From Monarcha castaneiventris obscurior (Eukaryota > Chordata > Aves > Passeriformes > Monarchidae): a stretch of DNA of 64,000 bases. A program made the position numbers and the translations under genes. The stretch is taken from the NCBI GenBank assembly GCA_026261815.1, contig JAMPIT010000230.1, positions 6,571,001 to 6,635,000 on the forward strand, given 5' to 3'. The notes below the pieces were generated by a model. It was given only the letters and a program-made list of their open reading frames with translations, was not told where the DNA came from and did no database searches. The number at the start of each line of letters is the position of its first letter. The stretch's first letter is position 1. Positions 1-13,784 of this stretch are shown here, one piece after another.

Positions 1-1209
1 TACCACAATACTTTTTTTTTTTTTTCCTTAAAATGTATTTATGAAGAACTGTGGAGAAATAATGTATATTGTACACTCATTTATCTGAGACTACTTCCAC
101 AAAATTCATATGTGTCCCTTAAGGTAGATTAGATGAACTACCATTTAGTGGTATTGATGATGGATGCAGTAAACAGCTTTAGGCCTGAGAATATAATCTA
201 TGACTCCTAGAGAATGTTAGTGTAGCAAGGAGCTCATTTGCAGCATTTAGACAGAACCAACTATTAGTCCATGTCATGTAAATGAGAGCAAAAAGTTTGT
301 GTTTTGGGATGCAGAACACTGTGAAAAGTAAAAGGGCTGTGACTCTAATCACAGCATCTCCCTGGTGAGCACTTTTAAACCACCATGGGCAGTGCAAAGG
401 CGTGGATCGGTTAGATAGCAATAACATTATAATCCTTGGAGACATGGACAGAAGAACAGTTATCACTGGCAAAACTTCTTTTGCTTCACTCTTAAAAAAA
501 ACCCAAAACTCATCTTTATCTTTTCCTCTCAGTTTAACATCTCCTATGTCTACTAGGCAAAATTCCTGCTTATGCACAAGGTGATACAAGACTAATTCCC
601 CCTCGTTTTCCATTTAAAGGGCATCCATGTGGAAGCACCCAATGATAGCCCAATTATTTATAGCTGGAATGGCAAAAAAAGTTGTTTTAGAGGGCATCTA
701 AACCTTGAATTATTTACTCACTAGAGATGAAAGAAGAGGATTATGTACTTCAACCAAAACACTGATCCACTGTCTTGGAAAACACTGAATTCAGCTGTTC
801 ATCATTCAGTCCTGGGCTTCGTCATGCACCAGCTTCTCTACCAAACCAGCTGCAAAGATTTAGGTAGGCAGGTTTTTGTAACTTGGACAGTCCATATGGA
901 ACTGGATGACAAATTTTAAAGCCTACAAAATTGCTAGTAAATAAGGCAAATAAAACTCTAGTGTGTAAACTCCCTATCACACTAAACAAAAAAAATTCCT
1001 CGGAAAGTACCAGACAAATTATGCATATGGTGCATTTGAAGACAATGGTCAGGGTTCATTGTATACAGAATAAATTTTATCATAAGAGGTTAGATTCCCA
1101 TGGTAAATTAGCAATAAACTCAAAATATTTCCTCTGTGAAAAGAGAAGAAAACTGTGGCAGGGCATATCTCCCCTTTCCCACCACAGATGGCCAGTGCAG
1201 ACAGAAGAG

Positions 1210-1237
1210 GGGCAAGGCCCAGGCGGGCAAGGCCCAG
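1210..1237. repeat. Short GC-rich tandem duplication (15-bp period)
   Basis: GGGCAAGGCCCAG occurs twice, at 1210-1222 and 1225-1237, within a small GC-rich patch of the intron. It has no evident function. Confidence 0.8.
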
Positions 1238-2707
1238 TGGGTATCATCTCCTGGCACCAAAAAGTCTGCTAGCTTAATAGATGTGGGAAGAGATAAGCAA
1301 ATATAGGTGAACAAAAGGCCTGTTTTTGCACTATAAAAGTACTACAGTTTATCACAGAGGCAGAAGGCTCTTCCACACTACTCCGGACAGTGTGAGTAGA
1401 TTTCTCCCCTGAATTCCAGGCACGAGCTTTTGAGGTCACTTTCCCAGGAATTGAGAGAGATGATTCTTCAATGTGTACTCCGTCAAGATTGGATGGAAGA
1501 AACATTGAATCCTAAATTATACTATTTCTTGGCTAGCTGTAAATTTAATGGTATCTTTAACTCCACGTGTTATACTAGTATTGCCTTTTGTCTTATCCCT
1601 GTGTAGTAATAGTCTTTTTTAAGTCTTATGTCTGTTAGTTTTGTGTCTATTAATAAATAATCCATTTTATAATAGACCAAATCAGTCATTATTAAAGAAC
1701 TTGCGAGAAAGAGTGGATCTTGGAGTGCTGGTCAACTCAATACAGCTACTGCCTGCTGCCACAGGCCTGGGCAAAGGCAAGAGCTGATGTAAACCTACAT
1801 CATCCATTAATAACAAAAACCAGCAAATTGGATAAGTCTTTCACATTGTAAGGTAGTTTAAAACAGGAAATCAATCCATGTAGGCCTTGTTTAGAAATCT
1901 ATTTAAGTGATAATACACAACCCACTCTACTCCTAATGATCGATATGATAAAAATCACTAAAAGTAAGCAAAGCTTCAGTAAATAAAATAAACATGGTAA
2001 GCACACAGCTGATAACCTAAAAAATCTGATAGAAATTTAAGGTATGGACTTAAATGCCAAGAGAGTATAAAATTGACCATAAACAGCATATCTATTCAAC
2101 AAATGGACTACCACGAAGAGATACTTAAGTTGGCACTAGCAAAGCTATAATGTGTACAAAACAAAGCACTGTAGATCTTAGCAGGGCCAATTAACCCAAT
2201 GTCTTGGTGTGACTTTATTAGGTGTCTCCCCTATCACCACTCTATGCCCAGACATGATTCCTGTGCCTTTCTGTGTCTTTAGAGGAAGAGCACCACACTG
2301 ACAAGGTTATATTGAATCCCATCCAAGCTATCTTGTTCAGTAGCTAACCAGGATGCAAAGACATAAAAGCACACTCTACTTCTCTTAGAAAGACAAAAAC
2401 ATCTTGGAAGTTTTAGCTAATTATTTTAACATTACAATTTCTACCTGGATTCACTCACTTGAAGTGGTTGAGCATGTTGAAAGATGAACCTGGCAACCTG
2501 TTAATAAAAATATTGATATACTCCTCTCTCTGGCAGTAAGGGGAAGGAAAACCAGGAATAAGATGGAGGGGGAGAAAAGAGACTTCATTAGAGTGTTTTG
2601 AGCTCATCCCATAAACCTTGCAGCCCTATAACAATCACAATGAGATTTCATACAGCCCCCTGCTGCTTCTCCCCTGGCTCTTCCAAATCTTGTGCAGGTG
2701 AGCCCAC

Positions 2708-2735
2708 CAATTAAACCTAAACTGAGGTTTAATTG
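2708..2735. repeat. Perfect 11-bp inverted repeat with a 6-base loop
   Basis: CAATTAAACCT at 2708-2718 and its exact reverse complement AGGTTTAATTG at 2725-2735 are separated by AAACTG. It could form a hairpin in DNA or in the PTPRN2 primary transcript. No flanking feature suggests a function. Confidence 0.8.
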
Positions 2736-5700
2736 AGAAGGGGATCAGGTGCTTTGCAGCTCTCATTTTATCATATTTCCCTTTCCTGGTTAAAAGCAGA
2801 GTATGGCACTCTCTTCCCTTTAGATACCTCTGTCTCCATTCTGCCAGTACCAGACTTGGGCTTGTTTCTTCTCAGAGAACACAACCTTTGATAGAAGTGC
2901 AAAAGGATTTTGTTATAAAATCAACCAATGAAGCCTTGGGAAGAAGCTTTGTTCATTAACTTCACTAACAATTATAACCTCTTTGTAGAGCTCCACGATT
3001 GCCTCTTTGCCTGCAGTAACCTGCAGTTAGTGCAGGGGTTAGTGTCCCCAGTGCCCCAAGTGCAAGAAGACAGGTTTTGTACTCTGTTGGATATTTGGTT
3101 TCTGCAACAGAGTATGAAAGGACTTTAAAAGCAAAATCCATGTTGGGACTGTTCTGTAATAACCATGGTGATAGTGTTAATTTTATTTCTAAAATTTTTT
3201 TTCTAAAAATTATTCTACATTCAAAATAAAATTCACAGTTGCATTTAAAAATCTTATAGATATGGTTTCCCCCACAATTTTTCCATACAGGAACTCTTAC
3301 AGACTTTAGCACAGACAGGTTTCTTTCAGAGCAGCACAATGTTCTTTACTACTTCCCTTTGGCAATGACAGGTCATTTTGAACGCTTGCCCATCCCTGCC
3401 AGGATCTGATGCTCTTGACACCAGACACACACATTTTAACAGAATTTCTAAAAGGGCTGTGAAAGACAGGGTAACCTGACAGTAAAAAAAATGTTACTAA
3501 AAATCTTTCACGGTACTTTCCACATGAAAATCTGTTGTGTAGTCACATCGAAGCTATGCATGCTGTTATAGCTTCAGTAAAAATGAAAAATGGAAGAGGA
3601 AAAAAAAGAAAAATCACTTTGGGGGAAGTTTACAGAAGCCTGGAGGATAATATAACATTTATCTAAGAAAGCTATCACATTCTTTGTTATTGAATATGTT
3701 ATTGCACATAATGTAAAATAGTTTTCAATGAAAATGTTTTGAAATAACAAATATGCTATTTGGTTTCACTTTAGATCTATTTTAGTGTTATGAAAATGAA
3801 AGGAATAAAGCAATTTCTATGGATAATGTGAGAATGAAAAATAAGCTGTTAGCTGGACCTTCAAAATATTACTAAATCAAACAGTATTAAGCATAAAATA
3901 ATTTTTATTACTGTTACCAACAACTTTTAGTATGAATGCACTGGAAAATCATAGCACGCTTTTTTTTTAGCTGAGATGAATATGTTGCCCTCTGAGGGCT
4001 GGAATACGGTGCCTGTCTGATAGCACAAAACAAACCCGAACAGCTGATAAGGGCAACGATTAAATAAATATAATGGATTTTATACGGGTGTGGGAGGAAT
4101 TCAGTCAAGAAAATTGTCCAAATTAAGTTTGTGTCAGTCACTGAAATTTATGTGCTGCTTCTTGCAAAAGGTGCCTATCATCTTTAAAATCCAGAGGGGA
4201 TCAAGGCATTATACTCTGCAGTGGCATCTGTGCCTGAAACAGCACACTCCTCTTTAGAGCCATGCAGGATTATTGGTTTAATGTTAAATAGACTCAGAAA
4301 GAAGAAAAAAGATAAAAAGGAACAGCAGCAAGACAACTGCATTGTATATCATCTTCAGTTTATCACTGATGGTCTCCATTCAAGAGTTGACTGAAGTCAG
4401 ATTCAATAATTTACTCCTGCATTTTGATTGGTCTGACCTATTCAGAATTATATCAAAACTCCAACCCACCAGAACAGTTATATTTCCTTTTCCAAACTGA
4501 AAAAAATAATAACCAGAGCCATTGAATCTCTTCCTATCAGTACAAGCAATTTTTAATATTCCATACCATTTGGGGATTTCACCTTTCCCCCCCTTCATGA
4601 AATCATGACACTTTTTGGTTTTGACATATTGCTCAATACTTAACGAGAATCTCACCAGAAAATAAATCCATAGTTGTTTTCATGACAGCAAATTACATGC
4701 CATAGTGTGACATTTAAATGTTGAATTTTAATAGCTTGTCAGCAGAAGTGAAATGCATTTAAAAAAATTAATATGTGAGAGAACAATGTGTCTGTCTATA
4801 AAATAATTCTGTTCATAGTAGACATGAATGGTAAATACAGTGTCAAATGTATTCTATTTCTCAAAGAACATCTTCATTTAGTGAGAAAGGAGCTATATGA
4901 ATAGGGGTTAAATTTGCCTCTCCTGCTGCAGCACTGGATCTCTGCTGCAGTGATACAGGTCGGAAACCTCCTACCAATACGCATTTCCAGGAGGTCTCCA
5001 CGTGCAGGATGATTTTAGCAGAGGCAGTAAATAGTGAACTGAGCAGCTCTGGAGAGAGAGGGGTGTCCCTCTCAGCTGTGACTGCCACACACTTGCTGCC
5101 TCTCTTTTTCCTTGCACTGTAAGTGGTGACAACACCGATTTTCAGAGAATAAATTCAAGAAATGATTGGCCAAAAGTATTCTGGTCACATTTAGTAACAC
5201 ACAGGCATTTCCTCCTTGCTATTTATTTTAAAAATTTCCATCAATAAATTTTTCACTTGTTACCAATAAACACTTGTGTTATGGAAAACGTTGATATTTA
5301 ACTTAAAAGAAGAAATAAGAAGAATTCCATTTTTATCCTGCATTTACAATTATATACATATTGATTTTATTTCAATGCTCTTGCTTACATATAAGGTCCT
5401 TTAGGATCTCTGGATTATTTAATAATGGTCTATGAAGGAGCTGTGACAGGTGGTTTGGCCATCTTCACAGGTTAGTATATACCCTGAAATTAAGGAAAAT
5501 CTGACAACATTATGAAAAATCAGGCTCTTGATAACATGTGGGAATATGAGAAAACAAAGTTAACTGCTGAAAAATGGAAATTTGTATACACTGGACAAAA
5601 TAATCTATAACTATACTTTGCTGGGAACAAATTTAATTAACTTCTAGGAGGAAATAAATGGAAAGCTTCACTATGCACAACTGCAGACACTGAAAAATTC

Positions 5701-8700
5701 TGAGGAGCACAGGAAGGCTGTGTCTAGTCCTAAAATATTGAAACATCTGAATTCTCCCACCACAATACTCTGAGTAGGGCTGCCCTGCTTATCCAAAACC
5801 AAACAAGGAACAGGTTTGACACCAGACAACGAGAATGGTTAAAGAAATAGAAAACAGCTGAAGCCTTTACTCCTTAAGGTTCATATCCGACCTCCACGGA
5901 AATACCAACTCCCTCCAAGTATTCTGCTGCTTTCTCCTGCAAATCTGTCCCTTTGCCCTTAAGTCACCACAGGTCCTATACCAGAATCCACATTTCTAAC
6001 CTTTATTTACTCTTCTCGTTCTTTCTCTTTCAGGTGCTCCCCTGCATCTTGTGGCTGGTTTCAAAATATCTGCATCACCCAGCCAAATACATCAAGGAAA
6101 GCTTCTGTAGGGGTAGTTGCTTGGGAGCTCTCCTTGAGCCAGCCACCAATTTCCACAAAGTTCATGGCTACTGAATGTATTTCAGACCTTGCCTTTCTGT
6201 CAAAATTCAAAACATAACGAACGACTGAGCTGAACAAATGCCACGGGCAGGCAATGGTCATCCTCACAATGTTACGTTAAAAAAACCAAACAGCAAAGTC
6301 ACATCAGTTAAATAAATAATTGAGAGGAATTCACTGATACTGACTCCTGGATGATTCTGGTAGGAGACTAACATAAGGTATTTGTTTGAGTAAATACAAA
6401 GGTATTCAAGGTTCTATCAAACAGGAACAAGAGATTTTCTGTGCACCATAGGAGACACCTGCCCTGCAGCACTGTTTCAGAGCTGGTTACCACAGGAGGG
6501 GGAAAATACCCAAATTATAGAATCTACAGAACCTCCAAAGTCTTCTTCACATATCTTGAACTGACAGCATCAGAAATGAGATACAGGCTTAGATAAAACA
6601 ACAAGGAACAGGAATTTTCCCACCTCCCTGGACAAGGACAGTACTTGAAAATACAAGCAAAGATTTAGGTGAACCAGTATATTTATCTGATCAATTTGCA
6701 ATTTGCATTGTTATTCCATGTACCGAAAGGGTTTTTTTCCCCTAACACTTGAAAAGAGACATTCCTTCTTTCCCAGAAAGATTCATATGACTTCTACCAG
6801 ACTGTCAAAATTAGAGGCTAAAACCTCACCCACAAAACAATCAGTGCAGGGCAAACAGCAAAGCGTAGTTCCTTCAATGCCTTGGCAGTATGTCCCCACC
6901 TAGGGGCACATCACTTCAACTCCTGTGCCTGCCTTTTAGAAGAAAGGCTGATGTGTCAGAAACTTGTCTGTTTTTTCAAGTATCTCAATTACTACAATAA
7001 TCATATTATCCCTTTCTCCAAAGCATACCTCACTCGAAGAGATCTTAACTATAACTTCATTCGTACTGCCCAAATTATGACAATAAGTAAATCCAGATCA
7101 ACTGCAGTAAATCTAAGCCTGTTAACCCAGAAATAAGAGTTGCATTCTTACCATCATCACCCTAACACATTTGTTCTTCTGATAGATGTTGACACAGATG
7201 CTTTATGATGATAACTTCTTTTCAGTTAGTTTCAAGGTGTATTTTTAAAGGAGACAAGCACAAATCTGTTGTATTCTTTATCTTTGTTGTTTGTGGGTAA
7301 TACACTGAAGTTTTGTACTCAGGCTGTATAACTCTGTCTCCCTTCAGGTCTACAGGCATCACTTGCACTGCTGGCATTGAAAAGCCAGTTAAAAAAAAGG
7401 TGGCACTAAGATCATATCCATTGCATGGCAGTGAAATTAAATGCCTTTAATCAGTCAAGCTTCTTTAGAACAGATGAAATGAGATTTAAATTAGATTTAG
7501 GATTTGCAATTAAAAATATTTTGGTCTGTCAATCAAGCCTCAGCCAATTAGTTAGCAACATATATATTTTATTTCTAGAAAACATGTGCAAACGTTTCAA
7601 AACTAGGCAAACCAAAACTCTCTATACTGCCAGTTTTCTAACTGAAAGGGAGACTTTTGAAATCATTCAGAATATCTATACACTGAATTTTCAGAAATAC
7701 TCAGGCTGGAGACCATGTTACACAAGTCACAATGTACACAGGTCCCTGGAAAAGCCTGGTGTTTTAAGAGTACAGCTATTGGGAGGAGTGTTGAAAGCAA
7801 CATTGTCTAATCAAGCAGCAGTGATCCGACTGAAATGCCTTCACTACGGCTTCAGCCTCCAACGTTTAGAGAACCTCACGTGGAATGGTAACATAAATAC
7901 AGGCAGCTCCACAGTGTGGATGAAGGGTTGTCAATACAGTGACATTAACATGCACTTTTGATTTTCTCCAACTAAACACTTAGTTTAATAAATTGAAACC
8001 ATTTTACTGCTCTAAGTGGTAATATCAAGATATCGGATGAAGGGAATCCATAACAGAACGGTAATGAGGCTGCAGTATTGAATTTTCACCATTAAAATCC
8101 CCAGATAAGTTCTCCGTTTTCTGGACTTTTGATGGAAGGAAAAATCAGCCAGAAACCCCAGGTATAACCTACTGATTTCCTTTCACCAATCACTTGGAAA
8201 GTACAGAGTGATTGAACTGAGAAAAATGCCTTTGTATGTAGCAGACTTGGGGTATCTAATATTTTTGCCTAAAGCTGTATGTTCAAGTCTTGACAAAGTG
8301 AATTGTTCATGCAAAGACATATCACCCTTTCCTCATCCCTGCAGGCTCCTGCCACAGCACAATCACTGTCCATGTACGGACCCATGTTGTTCCACAGTTT
8401 CCATGTGCTGCACTGATGCTCTTTAGGGTCTGGCTGTTGTCTCTGAAGTTGTAGGTTCTCCAGAATGTCTGTTCTGAGACTGTTCTGTAGTAACCAACAC
8501 AAAGTGAGCCAGAGGAGCTTCTAACGCTATGAAAATACTGTAAAGTTTGGTTAAAAGAATTAAAATTCTATTATTTGTCATGTATTAATTTGATTTTCCA
8601 CTCACCACTTTTGATTAAAAAAAAAATAAAAAGAATCTGCCTAATTGAAATAAAAAAAAAAAGTCTGGTTTGTTTTTCACAACTGTGCTCATCACAGGAA

Positions 8701-11700
8701 TCAAAGACCTATAAAGATATAGATGCCAAATAAGTAATTATAACCTTATCCTTCAAGATGAAAAGGACTAAAAAAGAGCTGTTCTTAGGAGCAATCCAAC
8801 CTCAGTTTAAATCAGTAAGCTTGCATCATGTACTACCTTCTTGAACTCTGAGGTCTTATATTTGATTGCCGCTTTTTCTATAATTTTCCCACTGTTTTTT
8901 CTATACTGTTTTGTAAACAGTCCTTCCTTTACTCTTTCTTTTTATATTTAACACAGAAAATACTATTTTTTTTCAAGCAGGAGAAGAAAATACCCTTACT
9001 GTAACAATCAATATAATTATCCTGTTATCCTACACTTTGGTATTTACATTCCTCTCCATAATTAATTCAAGTAACCTTTGTTGCCGAATCAACAGCTCTT
9101 ACATCAAAGTGGAAGAAAGAGACCTTACTTATTTATTTTAAAATCAGATCTGTGTTCCCTGGTGGTGAAACTGAAGAACAGAGTAAGATCTTCATCACAT
9201 TTTGGAAGGTGTTTTGACCTGCATGTTATTGCCAATGCTGTGAGTGTCAGTGCACAGGTGACAAAAATAGCAGCAATATCTTTTTATTGATAGTGTATTC
9301 ACTTTATCCCCCAACGTTAAATTTACAGCTCTCCCTAGAGAACTGATATCACATTCACATCCCCAGCATTCCAGCTGTATGAGGACCCCTCTAGAGCCAA
9401 TTATCAATCACACCATATGTTGGTCTGAAAAGCAGATAGTGCAGACAGGTCACCTTACCCTCTCACCTGGAGAATTAGAGTTTAATTAGGAACACAGGCT
9501 CCACCTCCTTTGTTTTCAATTGTGCAACACCACAAAAGAGCTTATAAATATTCAGAAATTATCATTTTCACCTACTCTGCTTTCCCCTCACCCACCCCCC
9601 TCCAATTCTTCTGATACTGATTCTTTTAGCAGTACAGAGAGATTTTAGTTCTGTCCCAAAGCTGTATCCTCTAGCTTTTGATCCAACAGCAGTGGCCATC
9701 TCCCAGAAAGCATTAGGTCACTTGTAAATGCCTTTTTTAAGTCAATTCTGTTTTATAATGCCCAAGGCAAACAGCTATCAAAGCAGCTTTCTCTACCTCT
9801 GTCCCATTATGCTAAAACCAGCTCAGTGAGAATGGAAGGCTTAGACTTCACATAATCTCAGCAAGCATACAGCAAAAAGAGATGAACTCAAAGAACACTA
9901 AAGGGTTCAGATCCCTGTGTCACTACTGATTTCCTGTAAAATGTCAGCTAATCACCAAGGTCCGTGACCAAAAACATATTTAAGCATCTTATGTAAGTAG
10001 GAGACTTGCTACTGAAATCAATGGAAATATAAATATTTACATATCTCTGTGAACCTGACCCTTTAGTCCTTCCATGTCCCATCTGTGAAATGAGGATAAC
10101 ATTAATTCTTTATCTACCAGAGATAGAGAACACAAATACTGAAAATTAAAAGGTGCTCAGATTTTACTCTAATATAAAAACCCAACCAACCAATCAAACC
10201 AACAAAAAACCATTTTAAATGGGGGAAAGCCTTAAAATTGGGGTAGAGGGAGGATGAATATACTCAATGTTAGCCTTCAGTGCAAACTTTCTAAATACAA
10301 AGGAAAGATTCTAACTTCACTTGTGCTTTTATCTTATTGCTGCTTTTCTGGAATATGCTGCCCTGATTCCCCCACAGAGGCTGGCAGTATATGATACAGC
10401 AGATGCTGAACCTTTTAAGTCTTTGACAGTTCAGGTTTTTTTCATAAATTGTAACATTAAGCCCAAACACTCTGCTTCATGTTTATGCTGCCTCATTTAG
10501 ATGAACCTGCTTCTTCAACGGGAACACAGAAGCAAAATAGTCAAACTAATTCAGTTCTGCATTATTTGCCTGGCAACATGTTTTTATGAGATCCTGCAAC
10601 ATTTTTGACATCTCTGAGAATCAGGGAGAGAGACCCTTAACACTCCTCCTCAGCACAAACTGTCTCCCATCCAGATGTGCTGCTCTGCTGTGGACAGCAT
10701 CAAATTAATTGATGCCACCTTCTCTATTGCTTCTCCCAGCAGAGGGGAGGCAGAGCACACCCCCAGCAAGTTCTGCTCAGATGTGGGCTCTTCAAAATTT
10801 AATTGGGAAAAAAATTGATGAAAACACCTTTGAGAAGAGCACCTGTTACTAATTTATGCTTACTACAGGTAGGCAGCTTTATAGAGAATTAGTGGGCAAC
10901 CAAAAAAGTTGGTTGGCATCTTGTCCAAAAAAACACCCCTTAGCAATGACCACAAAGAGAATACAGGTAAGAAAAACACAGTTAGCCCAGATCCTGCTAA
11001 ACCATTGTGGGACAGCATCTGGAGTACACTGGCCCACTTTTTCTGGCAGGTTCACAACACTGCTTTTCTGCTACTGCAATGCTTCCAAAAATTCATCCTA
11101 AACATCAGCCCTGTCACTGATTTCATAAGAAAGAAAAGAATACAGAAAAAGAAAAACAATCCAATTTCTTTGGTGTAGAAAAAAATACTTTTCCTAGAGT
11201 AATGAAAATTCACCACAGAACATTAAAAATGAAGCTCAATTCCAGAGACAGCAATGGAAAATGAGGCCAACAGCAGTGTTTCAATGCAGCCAGAATTTGA
11301 TACTAATTAACAGCAATGTAAGAAATTAAAGGGTAAATGGACATATTAGATTATCTACTAAGTATACTGTTCATAAAGAAACAGCTTTTCTAACATTCAA
11401 ATGATGTATCATATGGCATAGTCACTCTGAATCCCAAAGCTGTCCATCCTTAGAGGCTGTAGTGTTTCTTAGTGGAAAAATAAGCCAAGACACAGATTTC
11501 AAGGCAGATGGAATGCAGCTTCCAGGAACTTAGTTTGCAAAAGATTAAGGGGCAAATAATTGGGTCCTTTCCACAGCTGGATCACAGTTAATCTTGGGCT
11601 GCCAAAACAGGATTTGGAAGGGATCCATGGCAGATTCAGTTTTGCTCTTAACTTTCCTGTACTTTTCCACATCATCATTTCAGTGAAATCAGTTCATCTG

Positions 11701-13123
11701 TTTCCCCGCCCGATCCAGAAGGTGCTGGTGTTTTCCTTTTCCATTAAAAGCACAAACATATGATGTATGAAAAATTCATAATGAGAATCAGTGGTGATAC
11801 AGCCAAGGGAAGGATCCAGAAGATACAGTGGATATATCTATGTGATATCCCAAGAAGTGATGCTGGGACAGTGGCCCAATGGTCTGGTACTGTGAAAACC
11901 TAGAGCAAGACTCCTATGAAACACGTTCCTACTGTGCAAATCACCCCTTACAAACCTTCAAGAAACCAGTTAGTTTAATTTAAGAAAACCAATCTTTACT
12001 CCTGAGAGGCATAAAAAACCCTCATTAGGATAAAAATACTAGATCCAGGTTTCATTTACGTCATACTGCAGTAATTACAATTAAGGAGAGAGTGTCCTCT
12101 GGTGTAGCAGGTGGAGGAGTAGCTCTCCCTGGGCTCTGGCACCAGTGCAATGTTTGTCCTTGGAAATGCAGAACTTTTTCCACCTGTGACTCTACTTTAG
12201 AATGATTCAGCCTCCTTTGAGGGATGCCAAGAGGTTGTTCACAATGAACTTTGGAAGCCCTGGCCAAAAGAGGAAATTATTAACTATTTTAGTAGTTACT
12301 TTAATGAAAAAAGAACAGCCATCCCAAAAATGTGCTGTAACATTTTCTTGAGAGGACTCAAGAATCACTATGAATAATAAGGATTTTTTGCTTGAGGAAA
12401 GACAGTATTCCAAAAAAAATGTTACTAATATTCAGAGACTGAATTTCAGAGACTGATTATCATTGCCCTATAAAGTACTTTTAAGGGAACCCTGTGCTGA
12501 CAAGATATAATTATGGCTCATCTTTCCTCCTATTTCATCACATCATGGCTTCTTTGCTTTAACAGCAGTTTTTAGTTGCTTCTATGCATTACAAGTAGTT
12601 TTTCCTTAATAAAATACAAAAATTATGAAGTCCTTAAAAAATCTGAGTTTCAGAAGTGATACAAGGGAAAAGCTTATTCTATACTTGCTCAGTGTCTTAT
12701 ACTTCTTCACTCTGTCCCTCAGTATCTGCTACCAATCACTGTCAGAGCAGGATGTTCAACTGGATGAATCACCTAAGTGAGCTAATACTGCACTTCATCA
12801 TTTACCAGCCCAGAGCAATGGGTTTTTACACCTATCCAGACTTGTTAGTTGGCTAAACCAGACAATTGCTTCTTTGATTTCAGTCTGCAGAAATATATTA
12901 GCAGACCTAATGGCTTAACAGGGAAGGGCAGAACAAGTGTAAACATTTTTTTTACATGTTTACATTTGTTTACAAAACCCTAATGGTGTTTTGTTGCAGT
13001 GGGATGTCAATAAAAGCTTATTTCAGACAGGGCTCATCTACAATCAAAAAAAAAAGCCAGCTACATGATGGGACTGTGCTTTTTTGTATCCAGGTATCAT
13101 CTGACAAATTCTTTTCCTGGCTT

Positions 13124-13129
13124 GGCCAA
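13124..13129. repeat. Left target-site duplication of the solo LTR (GGCCAA)
   Basis: The hexamer GGCCAA lies immediately before the TG of the LTR and is repeated exactly after its terminal CA. It marks the integration point. Confidence 0.88.
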
Positions 13130-13778
13130 TGTTGGAACCCAAGGCATGCCTCTGGCTGCCCTGGGAGGTCAGGAGCCCTGGCAAGGGGGTCCCAGACCCT
13201 GGCAAGAAGCCCAGAATTGCACCGGCTTTGATCTCAGTCCATGGGAAAAATTGCCGACTCAGCACGAGGCATTGCAGAACAAGAGAAGGTAAAAATTAGC
13301 AGTGGTTTAATATTTTACAAGGTAAAAAGTAGATTTTAGGATTTTTAATATGAGGATGAAGGGTCTAAGATGGAGGATTTTGGGCGTTGCCCTGTTCTTC
13401 CTCTTCTTCTCCTTCTCCTCCATCTTCTCTTGTAGTGGTGGCACAAAATGATTGGTAGAATGAAAAAGAGGTAGAAATTACGTGTCTAGAATAGGTGCAA
13501 ATTAATTGGTATAGAATAGTAAATAATAAATACGTTGTGAAGAATGGTTGGATGATGGAAAGGGTACAAAAAGGCCGGGACAGCCCAGGACTGGGCAGTG
13601 CCCTCTCGGACTCGGCTGCATCAGATGTGCGGCCGGAGCTGAGAGCTGGCAGAGATAAGGAGAAATAAACAACCTGAAACAACATCTGCAGCCGTTTCTC
13701 ATCTGTCCGGGCTCGAGGTAAAGCGTCCCAGAGGCGAAGATAAGAACCAGCATTTGTGCAGAGCACCTAACTCCCACA
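13130..13778 (+). mobile_element. Solo LTR of an endogenous retrovirus, probably class II (ERVK-like)
   Basis: This is a 649-bp element beginning TGTTGGAACC and ending CTCCCACA, with the usual TG...CA ends and imperfect inverted termini (TGTTGG against TGTGGG). It is bracketed by an identical hexamer, GGCCAA. The plus orientation follows from an AATAAA polyadenylation signal at 13664-13669 and a TATA-like TACAAAAA at 13565-13572 upstream of a GC-rich R-like segment. A pyrimidine-rich tract lies at about 13389-13433. No gag, pol or env sequence is next to it, so it is a solitary LTR left by recombination between the two LTRs of a provirus. A 6-bp duplication is typical of class II avian retroviruses; gamma types usually make 4-5 bp. 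The element has about ten CpGs between 13575 and 13740, far more than the surrounding intron. It is antisense to PTPRN2. Open frames inside it (for example 13365-13766 minus) are incidental. Confidence 0.88.
13664..13669 (+). terminator. LTR polyadenylation signal AATAAA
   Basis: A canonical AATAAA lies inside the LTR, about 110 bp before its 3' end, in the GC-rich R-like part. It sets the element's orientation as plus. Since the host gene runs on the minus strand, the signal should not affect PTPRN2 transcripts. Confidence 0.7.
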
Positions 13779-13784
13779 GGCCAA
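13779..13784. repeat. Right target-site duplication of the solo LTR (GGCCAA)
   Basis: This is an identical copy of the left hexamer, directly after the terminal CACA of the LTR. The empty site before insertion would read through a single GGCCAA into TACCTAAAAC. Confidence 0.88.

Larger units (their letters stand above)
1..13123 (-). other. PTPRN2: PTPRN2 intron (3' side of the exon), distal part: no gene seen
   Basis: This is AT-rich sequence with no reading frame I can recognise. Open frames reach 178 codons (7425-7961, plus strand) and 144 codons (179-613, minus strand) but show no family motif. The stretch contains a T14 run at 12-25, a 15-bp tandem duplication at 1210-1237, an 11-bp perfect inverted repeat at 2708-2735, A-rich runs near 8615-8660 and an AACC-rich patch near 10180-10220. 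I looked for a downstream PTPRN2 exon encoding the FTWQDDYTQ-like continuation on the minus strand and did not find it. Assigning this stretch to the intron is inferred from the exon at 27339-27452. Confidence 0.6.

Noticed and set aside
179..613. 144-codon minus-strand open frame at the left edge
   Set aside because: No recognisable domain, no convincing splice or promoter context, and composition like the surrounding intron.
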